A stretch of 64,000 nt of DNA from Sesamum alatum (GCA_034509735.1 JACGWO010000011.1:19266979-19330978); one strand, 5' to 3'; shown: positions 10,557-22,425, numbered from the stretch's first letter. Made by a program: numbers and translations. Notes: generated from the sequence alone by a model not told the origin.

Positions 10557-11441
10557 TACGGTTTCAGTTTTCAAAATTATTTTGAAATCAAATTATCAAT
10601 CTGAAAGCCAAAATCGAAAGCATAGTTTCAAACAATTTTGTACGATTGAAAACTTATAACAAAAATAAAACATTGAAACAGAGAGTAGAAGTACATAGAT
10701 ATCAAAACTATTAATTAGCTGAAAAGGTAACAAGGTGTCAAAATAATTAGTCCAATACACAATAATTTAAGAATATATATATATATATCTAAAAGTTACA
10801 ACAAAGATTAACAATTTTTGAAATAAAGAAAAAATATATACAATAGTCCAGAACATATATAACCAAATGTCTAAAGGCATCTAAAAAAGTGAAGTAATAT
10901 ACATCTGACGGTTTGATCATTTTCGACAATTTTGTTCTAAACCAACGCCAAATCAATAAGTGCATTATGGTCTTGCTTTAAATTTAAAATCATAATTTAT
11001 TCAATAAATAAAAAATATCGTTTGATTCAGATTGATATGGGCAGTTTGAGGGTATTTCAAAAAAATTTAATCATCCCTATTTAAACTTATAATTAATAAC
11101 CTTAACCAAACACCCTCCTGATTAATGAAAAAATATTGAATAAATTTACTTAGCTCTACAACAATTTCATGCGAAATAAATAATGGAATATGTGACACCA
11201 ATAATTAAAGGCACTATCAAGATTGAAACCCTTCAATCTAGTGTGTAGAATTTTGTTAGAGCTAGTCATCTGCAAAGCGGACATTTTCTTGGTGTTTTTA
11301 TAAAGACTTATTTCCATGTCACTGTCATCGTGAAAGTAATAAATATCCGCTACTACTTTTGATGGGCATCATTGAAAGAGGGGTGAGAACAGCTAAAGTT
11401 TTGGCTTTATTTGGATACTTCCGACAATAGAAAAAGAATAC
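10557..11441. other. AT-rich stretch without recognisable gene or element
   Basis: Only low-complexity DNA and a short TA run near 10776-10788 are visible. Open frames are short. Confidence 0.45.
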
Positions 11442-11467
11442 ATATATATATATATATATATATATAT
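11442..11467. repeat. (TA)n microsatellite at foldback insertion site
   Basis: A pure TA run directly abuts the long-TIR element at 11468, and the run resumes at its other side (12015-12022). Confidence 0.9.
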
Positions 11468-12014
11468 GAGATAATTACACTCTCCTCCCCTGAATTTTAG
11501 TGTAATTACATGTAGACCCCCTGAGGTTTGAGAAATTACATCTATTATCCTTGAGGTTTGCTTTTGTCTAACAAATAGGTCAATTCGTTAGTCAAAATTC
11601 ACCGAATTTGTTGATATTAGCAAAAGAAATTGAATTAAATGTGAGATTTGCCATCGATTGACTTGTTACTGACTTATTGTAGGTCAAACAAATTTTTTTA
11701 TGACCAAACTACCCTTGTATATCGTCACACGGTAATGCATGAGAGGAGGTATATCTTCACCGTTATAAGGGTAATTTAGTCATAAAAGATTTGTTTGGCC
11801 TGCATTAAGTTATTAATAAGTTAATCGAGGGTAAATATCGATTTTCATTAAATTTTTTTTTGTTAATATCAACATATTCGGTGAATTTTGATTAATGGGG
11901 AACCTATTTGTTAGGCAGAAACAAACCTCAAGGGTACTAAATGTAATTTTCCAAACTACAGGGGGTCTATATGTAATTACATCAAACCTCAGGGGAGGGG
12001 AGTGTAATTATTCC
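11468..12014. mobile_element. Long-TIR (foldback) element, 547 bp
   Basis: The left arm begins GAGATAATTACACTCTCC and the reverse complement of the right end begins GGAATAATTACACTCCCC. The arms continue to match for roughly 200-270 bp, including AGGTTTG, AATAGGT and TTCACCGAAT blocks, leaving a small centre with GTCACACGG. It inserted in a TA microsatellite, so the flanking TATATATAT cannot be distinguished from the simple repeat. There is no coding capacity. The structure is that of a MULE-like MITE. Confidence 0.7.
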
Positions 12015-13100
12015 TATATATATTAGTTATAATAAATTAAATGGTGACATTAGTATTATCAGGAATTATATATATAAAAACTTAATTTTATATGTTTGCT
12101 ATGTGACTCAATCTACATAAATGGTTTTGATGAAAAAATTTAAATGATAATATTAAAATTGTCTATATTAAGTGAAAGAACTTTTTATTTTACGACTATA
12201 ATGATTTTCTTAATTTTAATAGTGGTGATGCAGGGTAATCCTATAAAAGTCATGTTTAAACCTTACTCTCGGGCCCTTGCTTTATCTCAATGTGCAGACA
12301 ACTCTAAATCTTCATCATTCATTTAGGGTTTTATGATTCAGTCTTGGTACCTCTTAAATCCTAAAATGTATGTATCCACCATTATCATTCGATCATTTTA
12401 GAGTCTATGCTCATGTTGGATCATACAATTGAAAAAAATATATAAATAATCACCCTTTATGATTCAGGTGCAATTTCTGTAGTCCTAGAATTCTTACGAC
12501 CTTAAATACTTTAATCTTTATGACTCATCTGACTTTAGCATCAGATGGCTATTATGGGTCTTTTCTGGTTCTGATGATGGTCTATTTTCTACGCCTTTTT
12601 CCCTAGAGATATTTGAGGCGTTCCTTGCACATTAGAGACACCATAATAATAATCTCACCCCAAATATCTTACCCCACAAACATTGTAGTGACAAGTACTG
12701 ACATTATTTGTATAAAAGTTATCACCAACTATAATTAGTGACAAAAAAATTATGTATAAAATTCTCATTATAGATAATTTGTTACACATTTACAGCAACA
12801 ATACAACAACAACAAATGCAATCGTTACTATATATTTGTATTGTGCGTAAGTTGCCATTATGATTGAGAGATTAATTGTTTGTAATGAAAACTTCATACA
12901 AATTAAATAATTCTTATAACTGATTATTATAATATTATGCCAAAATCGAAATGACGGTCACTTAAATATATTTTTAATGACATTTTTAAAATTATTATTT
13001 ACAATAAATATCATCTTTGACTGTAGTGCGGAATGGAGAATTCATTAAAATGCCATGAGTTAATTAAAACATATTTCGATTTTATTTTTGCACAATACAT
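12015..13100. other. Intergenic AT-rich stretch, no gene recognised
   Basis: A slightly less AT-rich patch near 12225-12420 has weak open frames (12144-12326) that match nothing I know. The rest is low-complexity. Confidence 0.45.
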
Positions 13101-13104
13101 TTTT

Positions 13105-13355
13105 TGTTTGTAATGAACGATAAACTATTAATTTGAAAGTACATAATGTATCTAAAGCGATCAATTGCTTATTACAATATTCAGTGCACGATATAATAAT
13201 TGAATAACATATCCACATCTATCAAGACCATCAGAAGAATAAACAAACATCCAATAAATTAAACAACTCCCTACATTCGTAGGACTCGAATCCACAACCT
13301 CTTGATTGTGCGACCTCAACCTCACCAATCGAGCAAAACATCATCAGTACACACA
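13105..13355 (-). mobile_element. SINE-like dispersed repeat, copy 1
   Basis: The minus strand reads TCGATTGGTGAGGTTGAGG, then a block with TGTGGATTCGAGTCCTACGA, then GGGAGTTGTTTAATTTATTG. The same series is found on the plus strand at 41935-42200. The TGAGGTTGAGG and GGATTCGAGTCC segments resemble RNA polymerase III A and B boxes about 30 bp apart, as in tRNA-derived SINEs. Homology between copies extends about 250 bp. No cloverleaf can be folded, so it is not a tRNA gene. Confidence 0.5.
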
Positions 13356-14337
13356 ATACATTAATAACATATTTGGTTTTATTTTCGCTTGACAAAATCT
13401 ACTATAGTTTGTAATTGGTAATTAATGAGTGTATTGCCTCTGGGCATTTTAAATAAAGTTGATTAACAAGATTCGCAATGGGGAACACAATTGTACGTAC
13501 ATCAAAGGTGTCCATATATTTATTTTCTTGGGTAAATTTGAGTTGCTTGTCTTGAGTTTAGACATAATTATAAATACCTCTTATTATTTGAAATCTGCAA
13601 ATACTTTTATCAAACGAAAAATAATTACGCTGTCTCTAAATGGTGAGGTGGAAATTACTACTTTATCTTTGCTATTTTTTTTTTTAGAAAATGTTTGAGA
13701 AAATGTAAAATAATATTAGAGTGAGTAAATTGAATATTTATATATAGAGGGCATATTAGAAAAGTATTTTATGAAACTATAAAAAAATATAAGATTATAA
13801 CTTCAAAAGGCATTTTGGTAAGTTCAACACAAAAATTGAATGAAAACCTAATGTAAACTAATAATATGAACTCATTATTGGATAGATGTTAAATTGAGGA
13901 GGCATTTACAATTTTTTATTATTCGATGGACATTAAATAAAGAAGGTATTTATAATTTTTCAAAATTTATTAGGATTCAAGGATTTTGTGGATAGTTGAC
14001 TCGCCCCTTCTTTACGTCAGGTGTCAGTGAAGAGAAATTATTTTGGTTGTTTAAGTTTCCTCTTTATTTCCCTGCTTTTTTTGGTTGTTTTTTTTTTTTT
14101 TTTTAAATCTCATTATAAACAAGCTTATGTGGATGATACCGGTGGTAGTAGGACTTACTTTGCTTTATTTGTTGGAATTTCAAGCTTTTGCTCATTAATA
14201 AATTATGTTTAGTTAAAAAAGAAAGCTGATCAACAAGATAATTTAAGCATTTTTCAGTAAAACTTATTGGGTAAATTACAACCAAAATTACAACCACCTT
14301 TACATTTAGCATAGTTACAAATATTTTACCCGTTAGA
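13356..14337. other. Intergenic AT-rich stretch, no gene recognised
   Basis: Open frames at 13459-13698 and 14021-14212 are hydrophobic and T-run driven, with no known motif. It ends at the left LTR of the copia element. Confidence 0.45.
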
Positions 14338-14697
14338 TGTAGAAACCCTAGGTAATTGATCAAGTGAGAAGCAGAACGAAGATGAACCATGGTTTAGATT
14401 TTGAGAAATATTTTATGAATGATTTGTATCGTAGTGAAGCTCCACTTTAAATACACAAAGGAGGAGAAAAAATATCCCTAACAGTCTCCTAACTAAATGC
14501 CAACTAACCTCCGCGTCAACTAATTGAAAAGCAAAGATGCTACAACTAATAAAACGTGAATGCGACTGAATGAAGTATTTTCAGGCCTTATGCACAAGCT
14601 TAACGTAAAGAAACGTTATTCAACCAGAGGGAGAGAAACATAAGATACAAAGACACGCTTTCCACATGAGCCTAAAACTACTGCTGCATCTCTTGCT
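14338..14697 (-). repeat. 3' LTR of the minus-strand copia element
   Basis: It reads TGTAGAAACCCTAGG at its plus-strand left edge and is alignable with 17730-18092 throughout, at an estimated 85-90% identity by eye. The right edge is fixed only to within about 10 bp (14688 if a TG start is assumed on the minus strand). Confidence 0.8.
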
Positions 14698-14715
14698 ATA
14701 GCCCCCCCTCAAGGT

Positions 14716-16845
14716 GGCGCCAGGGGAACCATGCCTAACATGATAGACAGATGAGCAAAGGAAGGCACCGGTAAAGCTTTGGTGAACAATTCAACAACCT
14801 GAAGCTGGTCAGAAATGTGTTGAGGATCTATGGAACCCTTTTTGAAGTGCTCACGGACAAAAAGACAATCAATGTCGAGGTGTTTCGTCTGCTCATGAAA
14901 GACGGGATTTTCAGTAATGCGGATGACCGCCTTTTTATCACAGTGAAAGGGGTTGGAGAGCGAACGGAGACGCGGAAGTACTGGAGAAGATAGCTAATCC
15001 ACAACAATTCGCACACAGTAGAGCCCATACTACTGCATTCGGTCTCGGCGGAGGAGCGAGAGACAGTGGCTTGTTTCTTGGTTTTCCAGGCGGTGAGAGC
15101 ACGGCCGAGGAAAATGCAGTATCTAGTAATCAAAATTTGGGTATCCGAGCAGGAAGCCCAGTCAGAATCAGAAAACGCCTCAAGCTCGAGAGAGGCATTA
15201 GCAGGAAAGAAGAGACCAAGGGATGGTGTACCGTTATGATATCGTACGAAGTAGAGGGCAACATCCCAATGTTGCTGGTGGGGATGCTGCAAGAGCTGAC
15301 TTAATTGTTGGACGGAGTAAGAGATATCCTGCCGGGAAAACCCGAAGTTCAGGAGATGGCCAATGAGGCGACAATACTTGTCAGCCGAAGCCAAGAGAGG
15401 TCAAGAATCTGCATCAAACTTAATACCGGCAGGAAGAGGGGTGGCAACGGCCTTGGCATGCTCCATTTAGCAATCATGAATGATATAACTGAGGTATATC
15501 TGTTGAGTGATACAAGTTCCATACGGGGAATGAGCTAAACTCCAGCCCTAAGAAATATTTAGCATGGCCTAGATCCTTTAGGGTGAAAAACTTGTGAAGA
15601 TAGGCCTCGACATTCGATAACTCATCAACCAAAGTGCCCGTGAGGAGAATGCAATCATCATAAACAAGAAGAGCAACAAAGCTAGAGCCAGACCACTTCA
15701 TAAAGAGACAGTGATCGTAAGGAGACTGTCTGAAACCATAACACTCCAACTTGGAAGTAAGTTCGATGTTCCATTGCCGGGACGCTTGCTTCAACCCATA
15801 GAGAGACTTCGTGAGCGGACAAACCAGTATGCCGATTTCCTTAGTGTACACATTAGGAGGATGCATGTACACCTCTTCATCCAATTGCCCATAAGGAAAG
15901 GCATTATTCACATCTAGTTGCATGAGAGGCTAGGAGTTAGAAGTAGCAAGAGCAATAACATCCTAACAGTGACCATCTTGGCCATGGGTTGGAAACTGTC
16001 GTAGTAATCCACCCCCTCAATCTGTAAGTACCCCTTTGCCACGAGATGCGCCTTGTACCTGTCCATGGTGCCATCGGGATGCAACTTAAGCTTAAAAATC
16101 CACATGGAACCAATAGCGCTCTATCAAGCCGACAAAGGAGTTAACTCCCAGGTGAGATTGTGCTTGAGAGCAGCAAGCTCCTACCTCATAGCCTCTCTCT
16201 AATCCTCATCTTGGTTGGCCTGGATGAAATTCTTAGACTCTTGCACTGCATTCACCTACGCCAAACTGCATTCACCTGCGCCAAAAACAATATGTGTGCA
16301 AAGCTAAAGAGTAAGGAGAGCAGATGCGAGGTGAGGCAGAAGAGAAGTGACACATATAGTCTTGAAGCCATTATGGCGAAGTAGACTGCCTGTTGGATCT
16401 TCTGAGAAGAAGTTTAGAGGGATGAACTGTCAGTCCTAATAGGAGAGGAGGAGGTAGGGATAACAGGCTGGGTTGATGAAGACACGGATGAGGGAGCAAA
16501 AAGGAGAAGGAACATCAAAGGTGCCATCAATACCTGGAATAGGAACTGGAAGAACTGACACTGTATCAGAAGTGGTGGAAGACTCTCGGAATGGAAACAT
16601 ATGCTCATGGAAGTGCACATCCCTGGAAGCGAACACAGTATGTTTATCCAAGTTGTACACCTTATAAGCCTTTTGAAACTAAATATTGCCTAGGAAAACA
16701 CATTTATACGCCCTCGGATTAAACTTATGTTTGTGGGGTAATACATTGGTAGCATAACATAAACACCCAACCACCTTGATATGGTCAAGAACAGGTACTT
16801 CATGATGCGTGAAGCACGCGACCTATACTCGACCTTCAGGGCAAG
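14716..16845 (-). pseudogene. Copia pol remnant: integrase C-terminus, reverse transcriptase, RNase H
   Basis: On the minus strand, integrase C-terminal motifs HIKVVGCLCYATNVLPH and RAYKCVFLGN lie at about 16800-16690. Reverse transcriptase follows with [12 protein letters not shown] (16105), [31 protein letters not shown] (15920), YGLKQASRQW and a catalytic block reading LLVYDDCILLTG instead of the usual YVDD (about 15655). RNase H (15394 to 14828) has YCRLIGHLLNFGFSRQDISY, FSDSDWASC, SRSSAETECSSMG and [10 protein letters not shown]. The C-terminus [12 protein letters not shown] ends in a stop just before the polypurine tract. Frameshifts near 15475 and 15910 and a stop near 16115 break the frame. 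Confidence 0.8.
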
Positions 16846-17075
16846 AGCCAGGCCCCGATGAGTGGGAGGGCGCAGCGGCCACTGCAAAATCGATGGCGCA
16901 AGCTCGGGTAGAGGGGCCGTTGTGCAAATCTTGGTGGTAGTAGAAAATATTCAAATGAGAACTTTGAAGGCTGTAAACAAGAGAGATGCAACAACTTGTT
17001 TACAGTACGGAACGGATGCATGACCAGGATCTAGCTACATATGCTGCCAAACTTATCATTCAACCCTATGAGAAA

Positions 17076-17659
17076 CTACACCATCCGAATCAGTTCGGCT
17101 TCTTCTGCAGTTACCTTCGCATATCCACAGGTACACATACCATAAATACAAGTTCGAGGAGGCACCAAATAGTCCAGTTCATCCCAAAGCATGGTCAAAT
17201 CATTGAAGTACTCAACGACAATTAGCATATGTTGTGAAACTGAGGCGATGTCACGCTGCAACTGATATACCAGAGGCCCATTACTTTCTTCATGCCTCTC
17301 TTCAAGTTGCAACCACATGCATCTGGAGGATTTTAAGTAGAGAAATCCCTTCGATATGTGCTTACTAGTGCCATTTAGGATCCATGAAGTAACCATTGAC
17401 TTGACCCGGATCCAGGTTTCATAAGATGCAGAAGCCATATCAGGTATCTCATACCTTCCATCAACGAAACCAACTTTCATTTTTGCACGAAGCGAGATCA
17501 CCACTGATCTGCTCCAAGCGAGAAAGTTTGAGCCGTCGAACTGAGAGCTCACAAGGACCATCCCTGCATGATTCGATCCGTGAAGCTACGGAATTCTGAT
17601 TCTCCCCTTACACTAGGATTTGCTGCAACTACTGCTTGATCACCTTTTCCAATTGCCAT
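17076..17659 (-). pseudogene. Copia gag remnant
   Basis: The probable start is the ATG at 17659 (MAIGKGDQAVVAANPS), 58 bp downstream of the primer-binding site. After a frameshift near 17570 the frame reads SSQFDGSNFLAWSRSVVISL and KMKVGFVDGRYEIPD, typical of the N-terminus of copia gag (UBN2 type), followed by RCMWLQLEERHEESNG. The sequence breaks off near 17040; the zinc knuckle, protease and core integrase are not found. A GC-rich segment at 16850-16990 of unclear origin occupies the junction. Confidence 0.7.
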
Positions 17660-17716
17660 GGTTGAAAGCAGGAAACGAGATCAATAACTGAGAGTACTTA
17701 GAGTCCTTCAACCGAA

Positions 17717-17729
17717 GGCTCTGATGCCA
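17717..17729 (-). other. Primer-binding site (initiator Met tRNA)
   Basis: The minus strand reads TGGCATCAGAGCC immediately after the CA end of the 5' LTR, one base from the usual TGGTATCAGAGC complementary to the 3' end of plant initiator tRNA-Met. Confidence 0.85.
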
Positions 17730-18092
17730 TGTAGAAACCCTAGGTAATTGATCAAGTAAGAAGCAGAATGAAGACGAACCATGGTTCAGATTTAGAGAAA
17801 TATTTTTTGATTATTTGTATTGCAGTGAAGCTCCACTTTAATTGGATAGAGGAGGGAAAAAAATATCCCTAACCGTCTCGTAACTAACTGCCAACTAACC
17901 TCCACATCAGGTAACTGAAAAGTAAAGATGTTACACTTAATAAAAACATGAATGCGACTAAGTGAAGTATTTACACGCCTTATGCACAAGCCTAATGGAA
18001 AGAAACGTTATACAACTAGGGGGAGAGAAATGTAAGATAAAAAGACACGCTTTCCACATGAGCCCAAAGTTGCTGCTGCATCTCTGTCTTGT
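17730..18092 (-). repeat. 5' LTR of the minus-strand copia element
   Basis: It is the partner of the LTR at 14338-14697, beginning TGTAGAAACCCTAGG on the plus strand. Several small differences indicate an old insertion. Confidence 0.8.
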
Positions 18093-18540
18093 TATATTGA
18101 AAAATTACGAATAACCTCTCATTTTAACATTCGTAGAACGGCAAATCCATTCTAGTAGCCTCAGTTAGGTTTGCATCCAATTTTTATGGTGAGCTGATCG
18201 AAATACGCTTTTGGATTATGAATTATAATTTTATATATTTTTAGAATTCTCTTTGTAAACTAATATGCCCTATCCATTATATATTTTCATTTACTCACCC
18301 TAAGATTTTTTCTATATTATTTGAAATATATTTTTTTTAAATTCAACATGTTGTAAAATAGTAATTTCTATCCCGCTATCTAGGGGCTATATAATTATTT
18401 TCTAATGTAGGGGTATTTTTAATTTCTCAAACAAAAATATATTCGTAATTATGACAAACCTTAACAGAGATAGTTGTAATTTACCCTAACTTATTATCTT
18501 TACTATTTTGAAAGAAATACAAATATTTCACATCCCAAAA
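18093..18540. other. AT-rich flank of the copia insertion
   Basis: No gene seen. Short blocks such as TAATTTACCCTAA near 18477 look like worn ends of the foldback class, but no partner terminus is clear. Confidence 0.4.
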
Positions 18541-18793
18541 ATTGAAAATCCTTGACCAATGTCAACGAGATCTTGTTTAATTGACGAATTTGATATTTCA
18601 TGACCAGATCGTGGACTCAAATCTCATTAATATATGGTTATTGGTCTACTTTATTAATGATAGTTTGTCTATATAATAGTAAGTGTAGTTAGTTATAGAT
18701 TTGAAATGGATAATTCATATATTGTATTTATGATTAAGATTCACGATAATGTCATTGATTCATTAACAAAAAAAAAAAAAAAAAAAAAAAAAC
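18540..18793 (+). mobile_element. Possible SINE with poly(A) tail
   Basis: A segment with a B-box-like GATCGTGGACTCAAATC near 18606 is followed about 165 bp later by an uninterrupted run of about 24 A residues (18769-18792). A Pol III box upstream of a poly(A) tail suggests a retroposed copy. No A box or flanking duplication is clear, so this is weak. Confidence 0.25.
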
Positions 18794-18856
18794 CAATAGA
18801 AGTCTTTGACTAAGAGGGTGATTGTGTGAATTTACAAAATTTTCAAATTTTTTATA

Positions 18857-19336
18857 GGATTAATTACACTTAGACCCCTCTAAAAATACGAAATTATACT
18901 TTCCCCCAAAGAAGTTATAAAATTACATTTACACCCCATCAAAAAATTCACCGTTTACACCTGACCCCCTTTCGATAGGATTTGGGCGAAAAATACTGAC
19001 GTTAGAAAATTACATAAATTTTCAATTTTATCCCTCATTTAACATTTCCATGTAATATTGCACTTATAAAGGAAAAATGTAATAATATTAACCTCACTCC
19101 ATACATATACATTACATTTATCCATTTATAAGTAAAAAAATATACATGAGATTGTTAAGGGGCAAAATGGAAAATTTATGTAATTTTTTTTTGCTGATGT
19201 AAATATTTTCTGTCCAAACTCTAACGCAAGAGGGTCAGGTGTAAATGAAGGATTTTGGGGGTGTAAGTGTAACTTTAGAATTTTTTATGGGAAAGTGTAA
19301 TTTCACATTTTTAGAGCAGTATAAGTGTATTTATCC
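18857..19336. mobile_element. Long-TIR (foldback) element, 480 bp
   Basis: The left end GGATTAATTACACTTAGACC pairs with the right end, whose reverse complement starts GGATAAATACACTTATAC. The arms match with gaps through TCTAAAAATACGAAATTA and the CAAGAGGGTCAGGTGTAAA region. Flanks TTTTTTATA and TTATTTTGA match at 7 of 9 bases, a possible worn duplication. No coding sequence. Related partial copies lie at 28485-28536 and 35735-35945. Confidence 0.65.
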
Positions 19337-19339
19337 TTA

Positions 19340-19660
19340 TTTTGAAAGATGCCTGAAAGCTTATAAGATGTTGAGAAATGTTTGACAAATTTTCTAAAAC
19401 GAGTTTATAAGATCAAAAAAATCAGATGTAGAAGCTTATAAGATCTTTTAGAAAAGTAAGCAGTTTTTAACTTATTCAATTTTGATCTTAATAATTACAA
19501 AATTGTCATTACTAATATCTTATAAGGTTCATATACTTATTTTATTCAAGCACTTCAAATGCTTATTTTTAAGATAAGATCTAATATCTTATAACTGGTT
19601 TATATCTCATAACACATATGAGTTTATAAGATGCTTTAAATCATGTGAAAATAAGAAATT
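19340..19660. mobile_element. AGCTTATAAG-family element, copy 2 (worn)
   Basis: It shows the family's internal AGCTTATAAGATGTT, AATGTTTGACAAATTTT and TTATAAGATCTTTTAGAAAA blocks and a mirrored right half with AGATCTAATATCTTATAA. The ends have lost the AAGGTGTTTGG consensus. The edges are approximate. Confidence 0.45.
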
Positions 19661-19764
19661 AGTAAATAGGGCAATTAAAAACCACATTTTTCTTGCTTAT
19701 ATTTGGTGTGAAGAAAGGTATTGTAGAGGGGACGATACTTTAAACTAAAATTAGTATCCACTCA

Positions 19765-19870
19765 AACTGTCAAGAGGCCTAACTTAGTTGCGAAGTTGAG
19801 ACCCCATAATATTAAGGTCATAGTTTCGAATCCACCCATGTGTGTTGGCTATTTATAGTAGTACTAGTTA
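19765..19870 (+). mobile_element. Possible tRNA-derived SINE head
   Basis: The segment GGCCTAACTTAGTTGCGAAG resembles a Pol III A box and TCATAGTTTCGAATCCACC, about 45 bp later, resembles a B box. The spacing fits a tRNA-related SINE. No tRNA fold is intact and no tail was found. Confidence 0.35.
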
Positions 19871-20700
19871 TTAACTCATGCAACTTTCAAATTAAAATTA
19901 TTTGATATTTAATATTGACTATTTAAAATAATTTGAATTAATTAATATTAAGATATTAAATATTAATTGTATTACCTTTATTGACAATTGAAATTGCTAG
20001 CAAAATATTTTGTGTTAGCTATTATATAAATGTAATAATTGCAAATATACTTGAATTTTTTTATAACACTGTAGATTGGGGAAGTTTCTAGTATCCAGAG
20101 AAGTAAATATGTCATTTAAAAATTAATATATTAATTAATTTTTGAAATACAGAAATCATAATGTCATATTTTCCATTCAAGTGTCATTGACTATATAACA
20201 AGTTTGGTTTTACTTATATTATAATTTTTTAAAGAAGTTATAATCAACTGATGCGATATTTAAAATCCTTTTAGTGTATTAAGAAAAATCATACTTACTT
20301 TTGTTTATTATTATTTTTTTTATACCATTTAAAGTTTTAAAAAAGAAAAACCTCTGATAGATAGGGAAAGAAAATCCACCCATCAATAGAATCATGATTA
20401 AGAAAAATAGATAGGATGCTCGAGGAACATGTTTAAAAGAGAGTGGATTCTCGTGAAAGTTATTTCGTTTTAATTTAAATTATTGACTTTTTAAACTGTT
20501 GTTGGATTTACGTACATTGTAATTCTTTTGCGACAAGTTATATAGAAAAGTCAATTTTATTGTATTAGTAATGCATTCCTTTTTCTTTAAAAAAAACTAA
20601 ATATTATTGTAAGATTTTACTTACATCATGATTTTCTTGAGAGAAGTTATAATCATATTGATGCTATATTTGAAATCTTTTTATTTTTCTTAAAAAAAAA

Positions 20701-20710
20701 GTCATACTTA
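20701..20710. repeat. Target-site duplication, left copy (10 bp, perfect)
   Basis: GTCATACTTA here is repeated exactly at 21955-21964 on the other side of the element. Confidence 0.9.
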
Positions 20711-21314
20711 GGACAAATGTCACATTTAGTCCCTTAAGTTTTCATTAACAATCACTTTAGTCCTTTAAGTTTATTTTTTGATATTAGCATCCCTAAATTT
20801 TGATTTTTATCCCAGTTTGGTCCCTCTGACCATTTTTCGATGGAAATGTGGCCGAATTTTGACTTTTTGGAGGGTAAAATGGTCAAATTAAGTTTGCTTT
20901 TCTCACTTTAGTCCCTTAAGTTTATAAAATTATCAAAATAATCCATTTTTTAGCCAAGAAACCATTTTTGTTTATATTTTTATATGTTGAAAATGATGTA
21001 ATTATACCATGTGAATAATTAAAATTTTGAAATATTGTAAACATAATAATAATATATTACGTAACTTAAACAAAAATAGTCTCTTCTTTTTCCAGTTTTT
21101 CAAGTTACAATAAAAATTAAAATTATGAATAAATTTTACAGAATTTATATAATGTGAAAATATAATTAAAAAAATTTAAGTTAGTAAAATTTTAATCTTA
21201 GGGCTTAAAGATAAGTCTAAGAAAATACATTTTAACAATATTATGAAATATTAACAGTTGGGGTTTTGAACAAAAAGTTGGTGGGATGTACTTGTTAACT
21301 AGATTATTTGGTGG

Positions 21315-21366
<52 letters not shown>

Positions 21367-21954
21367 AAAATCTAGGTCAAAAGCATATTCCACCAAATTT
21401 CTATTCGAAACTGTAATCATTCAATAAACATTTTTAAAGTTTAACTTTTCTAGACTTAATCTCTAACACTTAAGATAAGAAAAAATTATTGATGTAGATT
21501 TTTTTATTATATTTTCCAATTAGATAAATTTTATAAAATTAATTCATAATTTTGATGTTTTTTAACAACTGAAAATGAAAAAAAAAGAGACCGCTTATTT
21601 TAAATTAAGCAATATGTTATTATTATGTTCACAAGAGTTCGAAGTTTTGATTATTCGCATAAGATAATTATATCATATTAAACATACAAAAATATAAAAG
21701 AGTTATTTTTTCACTTAAAAAAGGACTAATTTAATAATTTTACAAACTTAAGGGACTGTAGTGAAAATCAAACTTTGATTGAGCATTTTACCCTCTAAAA
21801 AGTCAAAATCCGGTCATATTTTCGTCGGAAAATGGTCAGAGGGACCAAATTGAGATAAAAATTAAAGTTTAAGAATGCTAAAAGTCAAAAATGAACTTGA
21901 GGGACTAAAGTGATTCTAAACGAAAACTTAAGGGATGAAATGTAGCATTTACCC
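20711..21954. mobile_element. Long-TIR MULE-like element, 1244 bp
   Basis: The ends read GGACAAATGTCACATTTAGT and, reversed, GGGTAAATGCTACATTTCAT. The arms are inverted repeats of roughly 270 bp with shared blocks TTTTCGATGGAAATGTGGCC, GGAGGGTAAAATGGTCAA and TTTAGTCCCTTAAGTTTATA. The centre is AT-rich with a (TA)n tract and no open frame. Exact 10-bp flanking duplications and very long TIRs fit the Mutator-like class. It is the longest relative of the deleted copy at 10118-10480. Confidence 0.85.
21320..21362. repeat. (TA)n microsatellite
   Basis: An uninterrupted TA run in the centre of the long-TIR element. Confidence 0.95.
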
Positions 21955-21964
21955 GTCATACTTA
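21955..21964. repeat. Target-site duplication, right copy
   Basis: GTCATACTTA, identical to 20701-20710. Confidence 0.9.
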
Positions 21965-22282
21965 TTTTTCAAATTATAGTTAAAAAATAGGGGGAAATAA
22001 TTGCTAGATAGGAAAAAGAATTCACCCATTAAATGTATCATGATAAAGAAGAATAGGTAGGATCTGTTGAGGAACATACTTAAAAGAGAGTGGATTCTTG
22101 TAGTTGTTTCTTTTTAATTTAAATTTATAATTATTTTAATTCTTGTCGTGTTTACGTACATTATAATTTTTTGCGAGAAGTTATAATCATGGTGACATAA
22201 ATTTATTTCATACAGTTTGTTGCACATAACTCAATCAATGAAACTATTATATTATATCAAGTCTAGAAAAAACAAAGAAATA

Positions 22283-22425
22283 AAAAAAAACTACATTTAA
22301 ATATCATTCAATTTAAATATATGTATATATATGTGTATTTATGTATATATATTAAATATATGTATATTTATGTATATATTTTCAATTTAAAAAAACTACA
22401 TTTAAACATCATTCAATTTATGCTC
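22283..22425. repeat. Short tandem duplication with TATATGTA-rich centre
   Basis: AAACTACATTTAAATATCAT at about 22288 recurs as AAACTACATTTAAACATCAT at about 22393, a period of about 105 bp. Between them is a degenerate TATATGTA repeat. Confidence 0.7.

Larger units (their letters stand above)
14338..18092 (-). mobile_element. Ty1/copia LTR retrotransposon, internally deleted
   Basis: Two direct repeats of about 350 bp (14338-14697 and 17730-18092) enclose gag and pol remnants on the minus strand. A primer-binding site complementary to initiator methionine tRNA abuts the right-hand LTR, and a G-rich polypurine tract (about 14700-14712) precedes the left-hand LTR. At about 3.75 kb it is shorter than a usual 4.5-5 kb element because protease and most of the integrase are missing. 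TTAGA on the left and TTATA on the right are a possible 5-bp duplication with one mismatch. Confidence 0.85.
20218..22195. repeat. Local tandem duplication of about 400 bp, second copy split by a foldback element
   Basis: Unit 1 (about 20218-20625) and unit 2 (about 20630-20710 plus 21965-22185) share ordered blocks. These include GAAGTTATAATCA, GATAGGAAA/GATAGGGAAAG, TTCACCCAT, ATCATGAT, AGAATAGGTAGGAT, AAAAGAGAGTGGATTCT and TTTACGTACATT. A third start of the unit appears near 22183. The element at 20711-21954 interrupts unit 2 only, so the duplication came first or the insertion followed it. Confidence 0.7.

Noticed and set aside
13260..13345. tRNA gene on the minus strand
   Set aside because: Only A- and B-box-like motifs are visible and no acceptor or anticodon stem can be folded; a SINE-like repeat explains it better.
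15071..16667. Plus-strand frames across the copia element (15071-15304, 15305-15538, 15711-15917, 16473-16667)
   Set aside because: They are antisense shadows of minus-strand pol and contain no recognisable domain.
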